In this document: positions 1-6,095 of the stretch, one piece after another | Position numbering within the stretch: the stretch's first letter is position 1 | How the letters are laid out: each line of letters begins with the position of its first letter | Assembly (NCBI GenBank): GCA_900757385.1 | Contig: CAAENO010000044.1 | Coordinates: 1 to 8,553, forward strand | Reading direction: 5' to 3' | Length of the DNA stretch: 8,553 nucleotides | Origin: an uncultured Collinsella sp. | GTDB lineage: Bacteria > Actinomycetota > Coriobacteriia > Coriobacteriales > Coriobacteriaceae | The notes under the pieces: generated by a model | The model's input: only the letters and a program-made list of their open reading frames with translations | Database searches by the model: none | What the model was told of the DNA's origin: nothing | Translations under genes and position numbers: made by a program

Positions 1-66
1 ATCAAGGGCTCCGTTGGCGTGCATGTCGAAGAGATGGACCAGCTCATCGTTGCTCGCGAGCGCTAG
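1..66 (+). CDS. Possible 3' end of an unidentified gene (partial, ambiguous strand)
   Basis: From base 1 there is an open frame of 21 codons ending in TAG at 64-66, reading ...KGSVGVHVEEMDQLIVARER. Codon choice is GC-rich and compatible with coding, but the fragment is too short to assign to a family. The opposite strand is equally open: 75 to 1 reads ...DELVHLFDMHANGALD, whose spacing L-x2-L-x2-M-H-x2-G-x-L resembles a SHOCT domain. That minus reading has an in-frame stop at 88-90, and none of its possible starts (GTG 75, TTG 69, ATG 24) has a Shine-Dalgarno site. Genes elsewhere in the window have good ones, so the plus-strand tail is slightly preferred. Neither reading is secure. Confidence 0.35.
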   Translation: MKGSVGVHVEEMDQLIVARER

Positions 67-106
67 CAAGTGCACGTGGCCATTAGCCTACAATTCAAAC
101 ACGTTT

Positions 107-140
107 ACGGAGGGCGCCCTTGAAAGAGGACGCCCTCCGT
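107..140 (+). other. Hairpin in the region upstream of nagB
   Basis: The 10-bp arms at 107-116 (ACGGAGGGCG) and 131-140 (CGCCCTCCGT) are perfectly complementary, with a 14-base loop. No T-run follows on either strand, so this is not a standard intrinsic terminator. It could terminate or stabilise the message of the fragment at the left edge. It could equally form the 5' end of a nagB leader RNA: a -10-like TACAAT lies at 89-94, although no matching -35 is visible. Confidence 0.6.
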
Positions 141-157
141 GGCAAGATGGGATTTGT

Positions 158-177
158 CCGAAGCTAAAAGGCTTCGG
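158..177 (+). other. Second hairpin in the nagB leader
   Basis: CCGAAGC (158-164) and GCTTCGG (171-177) form a perfect 7-bp stem around the 6-base loop TAAAAG. It lies 18 bases after the hairpin at 107-140 and has no T-tract after it. I could not match the pair of hairpins to any riboswitch or T-box class I know. The function is unknown and may be leader RNA structure. Confidence 0.5.
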
Positions 178-248
178 GTCACCGTGGACGGGCAGGGGCC
201 TCGACGCGGCTAGACACGAGACACATACATTACGCGACCTCGCCCTGG

Positions 249-285
249 TGGCCGCACACGTTGGTTGCGGCCGACGCGGGCCGCG
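249..285 (+). promoter_or_regulatory. Mutually exclusive hairpins upstream of nagB (possible leader switch)
   Basis: The segment at 267-272 (GCGGCC) is complementary both to 250-255 and to 279-284 (each GGCCGC). The upstream pairing extends to 7 bp (250-256 with 266-272) around a 9-base loop. The downstream pairing is 6 bp around a 6-base loop plus a G-U pair. Only one can form at a time. The segment sits 54 bases ahead of the nagB start. This is the usual geometry of a folding switch, but GC-rich DNA produces such complementarity by chance, no terminator U-tract follows, and no ligand-binding motif was recognised. Confidence 0.3.
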
Positions 286-338
286 GGCAAGTGCTTGTAA
301 GGGGAGCCTTGCCTCTCTTGTACGAGAAAGGACGCGTA

Positions 339-1067
339 ATGAAGATCATTAAAGCTAAAGACTACGAGGATATGAGCCGCAAGGCCGCCAATATCATCTC
401 GGCGCAGGTTATCCTCAAGCCCGATTGCGTGCTGGGTCTTGCCACCGGCTCCACCCCGATCGGTGCCTACAAGCAGCTCGCTGCTTGGTACGAGAAGGGC
501 GACGTCGACTTTGCCGAGGTCAGCACTTACAACCTGGACGAGTATCGCGGCCTTTCGCACGACGATCCCCAGAGCTATCACTACTTCATGCGTGAGAACT
601 TCTTCGATCACATCAACATCGACCTGAACAACACGCATGTGCCCGACGGTTCCAACCCCGACGCCGCCGCTGCCTGCTCTGAGTACGACAAGATCGTCGC
701 CGCCGCTGGTTACCCGGATCTGCAGCTGCTCGGCATTGGCAACAACGGCCACATTGGTTTCAACGAGCCCGATGACCACTTCTCCAAGGGCACGCACTGC
801 GTCGACCTCACCGAGAGCACCATTCAGGCCAACAGCCGCCTGTTCGACAGCATCGACGATGTTCCCCGTCAGGCCTACACCATGGGTACCCAGACCATCA
901 TGTATGCCCGCATGATCCTAGTCGTCGCCAACGGCGAGGCCAAGGCTCAGGCCGTGCATGACATGTGCTATGGTCCGGTTACGCCCGCGTGCCCGGCTTC
1001 GATCCTGCAGCTGCACACCAACTGCGTTGTCGTTGCCGACGAGGCCGCCCTTTCGCTCTGCGAGTAG
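339..1067 (+). CDS. nagB: Glucosamine-6-phosphate deaminase NagB
   Basis: This cytosolic enzyme converts glucosamine-6-phosphate to fructose-6-phosphate and ammonia, the last step of N-acetylglucosamine and mucin-sugar catabolism. The 242-residue product has the family hallmarks: phosphate-binding GLATGSTP (residues 33-40), YNLDEY with catalytic Asp67, and GIGNNGHIGFNEP (132-144) with Asn136, His138 and Glu143. These match Asp72/Asp141/His143/Glu148 of the E. coli enzyme, with the Asp-to-Asn change also found in Bacillus-type NagB. At 242 residues it is the short form, lacking the C-terminal extension of the allosteric 266-residue E. coli enzyme. ATG 339 is chosen because AAAGGA (327-332) lies six bases upstream. 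The frame stays open back to an ATG at 261, but those 26 residues resemble no NagB N-terminus and have no ribosome site. A terminator follows the stop, so this end of the operon is closed. No nagA or sugar transporter gene is visible. Confidence 0.96.
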   Translation: MKIIKAKDYEDMSRKAANIISAQVILKPDCVLGLATGSTPIGAYKQLAAWYEKGDVDFAEVSTYNLDEYRGLSHDDPQSYHYFMRENFFDHINIDLNNTHVPDGSNPDAAAACSEYDKIVAAAGYPDLQLLGIGNNGHIGFNEPDDHFSKGTHCVDLTESTIQANSRLFDSIDDVPRQAYTMGTQTIMYARMILVVANGEAKAQAVHDMCYGPVTPACPASILQLHTNCVVVADEAALSLCE

Positions 1068-1099
1068 CGCGAATCCTGCATCTCGACATAGCCTTGCCT

Positions 1100-1130
1100 A
1101 AGGCCTCCGCTTTGCGGGGGCCTTTTTGTT
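1100..1130 (+). terminator. Intrinsic terminator of nagB
   Basis: A 10-bp stem (1101-1110 AGGCCTCCGC with 1114-1123 GCGGGGGCCT, one G-U pair) closes on a TTT loop and runs into TTTTTGTT. An extra A-T pair (1100/1124) can extend it. It begins 33 bases after the nagB stop and is a textbook Rho-independent terminator. Confidence 0.93.
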
Positions 1131-1151
1131 ATCCCTCTCCGCCCGCTTGAC

Positions 1152-1411
1152 CAAAATCTTGCCGCAAGCTTGACGAATGCCGGATGCCCAACAGCTTGAT
1201 TCATTCCATACCAGATTCTATGCAAAAATGCCACTAAAAGGTCGTAGACGGTAGCGGGTGCTAGGCGAGTTGAATGACATAGCTGAACCTTGTTCATTTG
1301 CGTTACACTGCCGCTTAGATGGGACAAGCTGACAAGCTCATTTACCTGCTTAAAGACCGATTAGTCGGGGGATTAATAACAATCGGCCCTCGCTGTACAA
1401 AAACTTGCCGC
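1152..1411 (+). repeat. Dispersed direct repeat CAAAA(T/A)CTTGCCGC
   Basis: CAAAATCTTGCCGC (1152-1165) and CAAAAACTTGCCGC (1398-1411) match at 13 of 14 positions, 246 bases apart in the same orientation. Both are followed by a weakly similar tail (AAGC versus TTGC). They lie in the non-coding region before the regulator gene and could be operators for it or for another regulator. Chance cannot be excluded. Confidence 0.4.
1323..1338 (+). repeat. Tandem 8-bp direct repeat GACAAGCT x2
   Basis: GACAAGCT occurs twice with no spacing, at 1323-1330 and 1331-1338. SARP and OmpR-type winged-helix proteins bind short direct repeats, usually with a 10-11 base period. The 8-base period here does not fit that well, so a role as an operator is only a possibility. 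Confidence 0.35.
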
Positions 1412-1515
1412 TTGCGTACCAAAAGACAACCTAGAACACAAGGTCGCTCTATTCATAGCGCGGCTTGTATGGTCTTGCGGTTACAGTGTCCATACGGTCG
1501 AGTTGAGGAGCGGGC

Positions 1516-4515
1516 ATGGTAAACGATTTGGGCAGTATGGACGACCTCGAGCTGATGCCGCTGGGCGGTGGCTATATGGTGCGACGCGAACGCTTGATGA
1601 ATGAGCTTCTCGCCAAGGGCCGAAAGGCCGGCATCGTGGTTCTTTATGCGCCCGACGGGTTTGGGAAGACCTCGGTGCTGCTGCAGTACACCCATGAGGT
1701 TAAATGCGACCCGACGCGAGGCCCCGTGCGGATTATCGAGGCCGATCGCGCCACTGGGCGCGAGGTGTTTATGCAGCTCGAGGTGGTTACCGAAGAACTC
1801 AAAGACAAACCGCACTCCCTTATCGCGATTGATAATGTGCCAAACCTCGATCAGCACGATACCGAAGACCTCATCGACAGGATTCGCGGCCTGCGCGCTA
1901 TGGGGGTGGGGGTCTTTATCTCCTGCCGTCCTTCAAATCGTCAACTGATTCATGGGCTGGGCGATTCGGTTAAGATCAATGCGCAGATGCTCAAGGTGCA
2001 TGCCTATGAGTATTCGGCGTGGGCATCGGCGTTTTCGATCAGCACATCGCTCGACTTTTATCAGCTCACGCAGGGCGTGCCCGAGCTCGTTTCGGCATTG
2101 CAGACGGGTCTGTATGGCCAAGGCGACGTAGCCGGTCTGCTCGAAAACGAGATTGTCAACGTATATGGCGCGGCACTTGTCGACTTGGCTTCGCTCGACA
2201 ATAATGCACTGTTTTGCGTGGCATGTCTCATGATTTTGATGGGCGAGGGCAATATCGCAGAACTCGAGGCTTGCGGGGTGAGGCTATCGATGGTCGACCA
2301 GTCCTACTTCGTACGCGACTACCCGATCTTTGGCTTGGACCCCGCCGAGCGGAGTTTTACATGTCTGGGCACGGAGGATAACGGACGCTTGCGCTTGCGT
2401 AAGTTGGTGGCCGAGGTTCGCCCCGAACTTGTTCCGAGGGCGGCCCGGATTTTGCTTAAGGCGGGCCGATGCGATGCGGCGATGGGCCTGGCGGACGCCT
2501 TTTTGGACCGTGATGCGGTCCTTGAACTTGCTGGGCAGTATGGGGTCGATCTGGCTCTGACGGGGCACGGGGCCGATATCTGCCGAGCAGCGCTGGGCAC
2601 GATCGATGCCGAGGATCCGGCTCCAGAGCCAACGCCTGCCGAGGCGCTTGGCGTATATCTGGCAGCGGTCAGCGTGTCCAATACAAAGCTCGCTCGCTAT
2701 ATGGCATCGGTCATCGAGCGCGGGGGCGAACGGGCGGCCTGCGAAATAGACCCTGTTTCATGGAGGGTGGCCCAGACACTGACGGCTGTTTGCTATGGGG
2801 ACAACGGGCTTGGGCTTCCTACGAACCTGACCGTGCCAGAAATCGAGACATCCCATACCGCACTCGATATGTTGTCCGCGCATATCGAGGTCAAGCGCTG
2901 CCTGACCGAGCGGGGAGATGACGGCGGCGTTCTACAGCAGCTCAAAACGAGCAAGGCCTACGACTGCGAGCTCGACATCGCGGGGATTGTTATACGGGCC
3001 GACAGCATGCTGGTGGAGCTTTTTGACGGGTCGTTTGCGGGAACCGACGAGCGCGACGACGAGATGACGGTGGTGCGGGAGGCGCTCGACGTACGTGGGC
3101 TTAAGGCGATGGCTATCTGGGTGCGCATGGTGTTGGCGGCACGGCGGCTCCTTTCCGGCTTGCCGGTAACCGACGACGCGGCATTCAACGAGCTCGATCG
3201 TTTTGCCGTGCGCATGCGCGACAACCAGATTCAGCTGTTTGGCCTGTTGCTAGAAGGCTGGCAGTCGCTGGCAGAGGGACGGCCGGTTAATGCAAAGTTC
3301 CGTGCGGTCCAAGTGCTCAAACTTGCCGAGGAGTCGATTGCGTACATGCGCGATAACGCATTGCTGTTGGAGCGCGCGGCGTATCTGCGTAACACTTCGA
3401 TGGTTTCGGTGCGCGAGGAAGTGGAGCTACTCGATATAAGCCAGACGCAGGTTGGTGGAGCGGAGGCCTGGATGGTGGCGCTGCATTTGGCCTGTGCGGG
3501 CCGAGACAGCGATCTTGCGGCCTGGATGTCCATGAATCGTGCGGGGATTCTAGAGCCATCGTATCGGCTCTTTGCGCGCCTTGCCATGCATTGTCTGGGC
3601 GAGCCGGCGACCAGGATTCGCAAGAAGCTTCCCGTGCGCGAGTTATCGCGGTATTCGCTGCGCGACGATCTGGAAGGGGAGGGCGAGCGCCTGTTCCAGG
3701 CCGGCGAGGTTGAAGCCGTTGATACCATCGACCATATCGAGATTCGCATGTTTGGTGCGTTTCGCGCCGAGCGCGATGGGTTTCCCATCACGGACAAAAT
3801 GTGGCGGCGCAAGAAGGCGGCGACACTTGCCGAGCGGCTTGCGCTGGGCATGGATGCGCTCGTCGATCGTGAGACGCTGGCCATGGAGCTGTGGCCCCAT
3901 GCCGAGTTCAATAGCGCCCGCAACAACCTGTACTCGACGATATCGCGCTTGCGGTCGGCTTTGGGACCGACGCCGGATGGCAAGTCGTGTGTGCTCATCC
4001 AAAATGAATGCATCGGACTCAACGGCGACTACGTCAAGACCGATGTACGGCTGTTTGACCAGATAAGCCGCGAGGTTTTGGGAAATCGCACGGGTGCGCG
4101 CGGGCCCCATTTAGTTGAGCTGTGCCTTAAGATTGAGCAGCTTTATGCCGGACCGCTGTATGTTCCCAATGGCTGTAACCCCACCTACTTTTTGCGTATG
4201 CGACGCATTATGCAGTCAAAGTACATCGATTGCATGATTAAGGGAGCAAATGCCGCTCTAGAAGAAAACGATCTGCAGTCGGCGATTTGGCTGGCGGAGT
4301 CGGGGCTTCGGCAGGAAACAGCGCGTGAGGATATGGTGCGCTGCGCCATGCGCGTCTACAGTGCGGCGGGGCGGCGGCGCGATATCGTCGAGCTGTACAG
4401 CGGGCATATGCACCATCTAAGGGAGCAGGTCAATGGCGTGCCCGAGCCCGAGACGCGGCGTCTATACGAGCGCTTGGTGGAGGGGCGGCTCAATCGCGTG
4501 CTGGTCGAGCGATAA
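1516..4515 (+). CDS. Large transcriptional regulator: N-terminal P-loop NTPase, C-terminal winged helix and BTAD domain
   Basis: The 999-residue cytosolic protein is a signal-transducing transcription activator by architecture. Walker A is APDGFGKT (residues 45-52) and Walker B SLIAIDN (101-107). VFISCRPS (133-140) sits where STAND/MalT-type ATPases carry a sensor strand. The middle, about 200-730, is helical and repeat-like with no recognised motif. From about residue 736 a SARP/OmpR-type winged helix begins (IEIRMFGAF), with ELWP (791-794) and ISRLRSALG (809-817), the usual SARP recognition-helix region. A BTAD-like tetratricopeptide domain follows, with YAGPLY at 877-882, to about residue 990. 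In AfsR/SARP proteins the DNA-binding and BTAD part comes first. Here the order is reversed, as in MalT/LAL regulators, which put DNA binding at the C-terminus. The start is ATG 1516, five bases after GAGGAG (1505-1510). The gene is monocistronic, with the nagB terminator upstream and convergent yhbY downstream. Signal and targets are unknown. Related large regulators are common in Coriobacteriia. Confidence 0.85.
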   Translation: MVNDLGSMDDLELMPLGGGYMVRRERLMNELLAKGRKAGIVVLYAPDGFGKTSVLLQYTHEVKCDPTRGPVRIIEADRATGREVFMQLEVVTEELKDKPHSLIAIDNVPNLDQHDTEDLIDRIRGLRAMGVGVFISCRPSNRQLIHGLGDSVKINAQMLKVHAYEYSAWASAFSISTSLDFYQLTQGVPELVSALQTGLYGQGDVAGLLENEIVNVYGAALVDLASLDNNALFCVACLMILMGEGNIAELEACGVRLSMVDQSYFVRDYPIFGLDPAERSFTCLGTEDNGRLRLRKLVAEVRPELVPRAARILLKAGRCDAAMGLADAFLDRDAVLELAGQYGVDLALTGHGADICRAALGTIDAEDPAPEPTPAEALGVYLAAVSVSNTKLARYMASVIERGGERAACEIDPVSWRVAQTLTAVCYGDNGLGLPTNLTVPEIETSHTALDMLSAHIEVKRCLTERGDDGGVLQQLKTSKAYDCELDIAGIVIRADSMLVELFDGSFAGTDERDDEMTVVREALDVRGLKAMAIWVRMVLAARRLLSGLPVTDDAAFNELDRFAVRMRDNQIQLFGLLLEGWQSLAEGRPVNAKFRAVQVLKLAEESIAYMRDNALLLERAAYLRNTSMVSVREEVELLDISQTQVGGAEAWMVALHLACAGRDSDLAAWMSMNRAGILEPSYRLFARLAMHCLGEPATRIRKKLPVRELSRYSLRDDLEGEGERLFQAGEVEAVDTIDHIEIRMFGAFRAERDGFPITDKMWRRKKAATLAERLALGMDALVDRETLAMELWPHAEFNSARNNLYSTISRLRSALGPTPDGKSCVLIQNECIGLNGDYVKTDVRLFDQISREVLGNRTGARGPHLVELCLKIEQLYAGPLYVPNGCNPTYFLRMRRIMQSKYIDCMIKGANAALEENDLQSAIWLAESGLRQETAREDMVRCAMRVYSAAGRRRDIVELYSGHMHHLREQVNGVPEPETRRLYERLVEGRLNRVLVER

Positions 4516-4547
4516 AAAACGGGCGCCCGAAGTACTTGGGCACCCGT
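4514..4547 (-). terminator. Intrinsic terminator of yhbY between convergent genes
   Basis: The arms at 4519-4528 (ACGGGCGCCC) and 4538-4547 (GGGCACCCGT) pair with one C-A mismatch around a 9-base loop. Read on the minus strand, the hairpin is followed by a run of six T (complement of 4514-4519). This makes it an intrinsic terminator for yhbY, whose stop lies 37 bases upstream. On the plus strand no T-run follows, so it should end the regulator transcript less efficiently. The T-run overlaps the regulator's TAA stop (4513-4515). Confidence 0.85.
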
Positions 4548-4584
4548 AAGCTTGCCATGTGTTGGCTCGCCGGATCATTGGCTC

Positions 4585-4884
4585 TTAGACGAGCTTGATC
4601 TTCTCGATGTCCTTGCGCGAGGACTCGCGATACAGCGAGAACTTGCGGCCGATGACCTGGACGACCTCGGCGTGGCAACGCTCGGAGAGCTCTTCGGCGG
4701 CCTCGCGGGCGGAAAGACTGGAGCCATCGAGCACGGAGCACTTAACGAGTTCGTGCTTCTCCAGGTAGGCGACCGTCTGCTCGACGGTGCCCTCGTTGAC
4801 ATCGGACTTACCGATAATGATGGCGGGGTTGAGGTGATGGGCCATGCTGCGAAGCTGCTTGACCTGGGCTCCTGTCAGTGCCAT
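4585..4884 (-). CDS. yhbY: YhbY family RNA-binding protein (CRM domain)
   Basis: The 99-residue protein is a stand-alone CRM domain, a fold that binds RNA and, in E. coli YhbY, associates with pre-50S ribosomal subunits. Length and sequence fit the family (E. coli YhbY is about 97 residues). The N-terminus MALTGAQVKQLRSMAH matches the usual opening helix. IIIGKSDVNEG (22-32) occupies the conserved glycine loop, HELVK (44-48) the central helix-strand turn, and VQVIGRKFSLYR (75-86) the C-terminal signature. In the glycine loop the usual GxxG is changed to GKSD. ATG 4884 is preceded by a weak purine-rich AAGCGAGAA. The gene lies 158 bases downstream of the methyltransferase on the same strand without a strong terminator between them, so they may share a transcript. 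A role in 50S assembly is inferred from the family. Confidence 0.92.
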   Translation of the reverse strand: MALTGAQVKQLRSMAHHLNPAIIIGKSDVNEGTVEQTVAYLEKHELVKCSVLDGSSLSAREAAEELSERCHAEVVQVIGRKFSLYRESSRKDIEKIKLV

Positions 4885-4910
4885 GGGTTCTCGCTTTCTA
4901 TGTATGGGGT

Positions 4911-4925
4911 GCCCCGCGACGGGGC
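4911..4925 (-). other. Small GC-rich hairpin in the yhbY leader
   Basis: GCCCC (4911-4915) and GGGGC (4921-4925) form a 5-bp stem around a 5-base loop, about 27 bases before the yhbY start. No T-run follows on the minus strand, so it should not terminate transcription from the methyltransferase. The 158-base gap (4885-5042) holds no other clear element and no convincing promoter. Confidence 0.35.
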
Positions 4926-5042
4926 CTTAATCTACGTGAGCTGTCCCACGATAGCGCAGGAACGGCGCGGTGTGGAGCGCGTTTGCCCAGTTCGCAAAGA
5001 ATGCGGATGCCGAGGTGATGGGCAGCTCGGGCTGTGAACGGG

Positions 5043-5930
5043 CTACGAGCGGGATTCAGAGACCGGTTCCCATGCAATAAACGCCCAGCGAACCTTGCGG
5101 ACATGATCGAGCATATAGCGCCCCTGCGGCACGCCCTTGGAGCCCGGCTCACCGGCATGGGGGTTCTCAATCATGTGTTGAGCGATGTAGTCGCGCAGGC
5201 AGTCGATCTTATCCTCGTTGTCATGCTCGAGCATACGGGAAAAATCCGCCACGCCTGCCTCAAGGCTGTCGAAGGTATCGCGACGAGGCGATTCAAAGTA
5301 TGTAACCTGCGGCAACGAACCCATCTGAATGAGGATGTTGAAGGCGTACACAAAGCCATTGCTGCAGGTAACCGAGGCGCCGATAGCGTTCATCAAGTGC
5401 AGATCATAGCGCGGGCTGGAGTTGGCGACCATCGTGACAGCACAACGCCGACGAGCCGTACGGTCGAGCTTGGCAAGCGCACCTTTTAGATCGGTCGTCG
5501 TAACCGACCGACTGGCAAAGGCAACATCCACCGTTTTCGCGACCGGTCCAACCAAATCCCAATCATCATCCCAAGCAAGCTCAAGCGGCGTAATGCGATC
5601 CTCGAGTCCATAGTACTCAATGCCAGCATCAAGCGTGCCCAACATGGCAGGGGAAAAGTCAGCAGCAATCACAGGATGCCCAGCCTGAGCAAGCGGAATA
5701 GCAATCGACCCAGCTCCACACCCCATATCAAGCACGGATTCACCAGGCTTTAACGCCAACAGCTTGATAAAGTCCCGGGCATACGGAGCAGTCTCAAGCG
5801 GCCGAAAATGCCGAGCCCGCTTATCCCACTCAAAAGAGTCATCAGCCCGCCGCCGACCAGCCTGCAAGCGCATCCATTCGCCATTCCAATCAGCAGAAAG
5901 CAGCTCAGAACGATTCTCCCCATCAGCCAC
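5043..5930 (-). CDS. Class I SAM-dependent methyltransferase, substrate unknown
   Basis: The product is a 295-residue soluble Rossmann-fold methyltransferase. Motif I is VLDMGCGAG (residues 66-74), with the acidic residue of motif II in VIAADFSPAML (Asp91) and a motif-IV-like strand VDVAFASRSV (135-144). There is no NPPY/DPPY signature of base or amide methylation. The N-terminal segment SFEWDKRARHF (32-42) precedes the core, as in small-molecule or corrinoid-associated methyltransferases, but the substrate cannot be named. The start is GTG 5930, because AGGAGG (5943-5938) lies seven bases ahead. An upstream ATG at 5990 would add 20 hydrophobic residues, but these are encoded by the terminator hairpin at 5950-5981 and lack a ribosome site, so they are not a signal peptide. 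That terminator ends just before the Shine-Dalgarno, so expression probably needs read-through. The 5' half uses more T-ending codons and is slightly poorer in GC than the rest. Probably co-transcribed with yhbY. Confidence 0.86.
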   Translation of the reverse strand: MADGENRSELLSADWNGEWMRLQAGRRRADDSFEWDKRARHFRPLETAPYARDFIKLLALKPGESVLDMGCGAGSIAIPLAQAGHPVIAADFSPAMLGTLDAGIEYYGLEDRITPLELAWDDDWDLVGPVAKTVDVAFASRSVTTTDLKGALAKLDRTARRRCAVTMVANSSPRYDLHLMNAIGASVTCSNGFVYAFNILIQMGSLPQVTYFESPRRDTFDSLEAGVADFSRMLEHDNEDKIDCLRDYIAQHMIENPHAGEPGSKGVPQGRYMLDHVRKVRWAFIAWEPVSESRS

Positions 5931-5937
5931 GGGCCAA

Positions 5938-5943
5938 CCTCCT
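5938..5943 (-). promoter_or_regulatory. Shine-Dalgarno fixing the GTG start of the methyltransferase
   Basis: The minus strand reads TAGGAGGTTGGCCCGTG, a full AGGAGG seven bases before GTG 5930. It decides the start against the upstream ATG at 5990. The upstream terminator's 5' arm contains CTTCT, which could also pair with AGGAG in this site, so the two structures might interact. Confidence 0.85.
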
Positions 5944-5949
5944 AGCAAC

Positions 5950-5981
5950 AAAAAAGCGACTCCTCCCAAAAGAAGAGCCGC
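5950..5981 (-). terminator. Intrinsic terminator directly in front of the methyltransferase (possible attenuator)
   Basis: On the minus strand GCGGCTCTTCT pairs with GGGAGGAGTCGC (5956-5981; about 10-11 bp with three G-U pairs, 4-base loop), followed by TTTTTT (5955-5950). Only six bases separate the T-run from the Shine-Dalgarno at 5943-5938, leaving no room for a promoter downstream. Transcripts reaching the methyltransferase must therefore pass this hairpin or start inside or just above it. A weak promoter candidate is TTGGCG (6018-6013) and GATATA (5995-5990), spaced 17 bases. It may instead be the end of the PFL-family transcript. Confidence 0.82.
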
Positions 5982-6095
5982 AACCAGCATATATCAGAAA
6001 GAACCGATCCAACGCCAAACCGCCATACCAGCAAAGTAGGGCAGAAGCGAAGCGACTGCCAAAGGGATAGAACCCAACCGAGGGCCCGTTGTGCG
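5982..6095 (-). other. Gene-free stretch between inverted-repeat element and terminator
   Basis: I see no gene, tRNA or recognised riboswitch here. A 5-bp hairpin (6040-6044 GGCAG with 6056-6060 CTGCC) encloses the short direct repeat AAGCGAAGCGA. The promoter candidate described for the methyltransferase terminator lies at 5990-6018. The short open frames running through this stretch on the minus strand have no ribosome sites and continue into the inverted repeat. Confidence 0.4.

Larger units (their letters stand above)
1131..1504. other. Gene-free upstream region of the NTPase/BTAD regulator
   Basis: About 375 bases lie between the nagB terminator and the ribosome site of the next gene, with no credible coding frame and a lower GC content than the genes. 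The stretch holds a dispersed 14-base direct repeat (1152-1165 and 1398-1411), a tandem 8-base repeat (1323-1338), and two short inverted repeats: CCGATT/AATCGG at 1357-1362 and 1381-1386, and GTATGG/CCATAC at 1467-1472 and 1490-1495. No convincing -35/-10 pair was found. A -10-like TACACT at 1304-1309 has only poorly spaced partners. The length and repeats suggest a regulated promoter region. This is inference. Confidence 0.5.

Noticed and set aside
261..338. N-terminal extension of NagB from an ATG at 261
   Set aside because: NagB proteins begin at the equivalent of residue 339's MKII, a good ribosome site precedes that ATG, and the extension has no homology or ribosome site.
67..338. Known riboswitch, T-box, RNase P RNA, SRP RNA or tmRNA before nagB
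   Set aside because: I looked for the usual conserved boxes of these classes and found none that match.
339..1067. Loss of a catalytic residue in NagB (Asn136 where E. coli has Asp141)
   Set aside because: Bacillus-type NagB enzymes have Asn at this place, so it is an ordinary family variant.
3231..4022. Minus-strand frame of 263 codons inside the regulator gene
   Set aside because: It is very rich in Ser and Arg, resembles no known domain, and lies opposite the well-supported DNA-binding part of the regulator.
5931..5990. Hydrophobic 20-residue start of the methyltransferase, resembling a signal peptide or membrane anchor
   Set aside because: Those codons are the terminator stem and T-run read as protein. 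The AGGAGG before GTG 5930 gives a better start, and the rest is a cytosolic methyltransferase.
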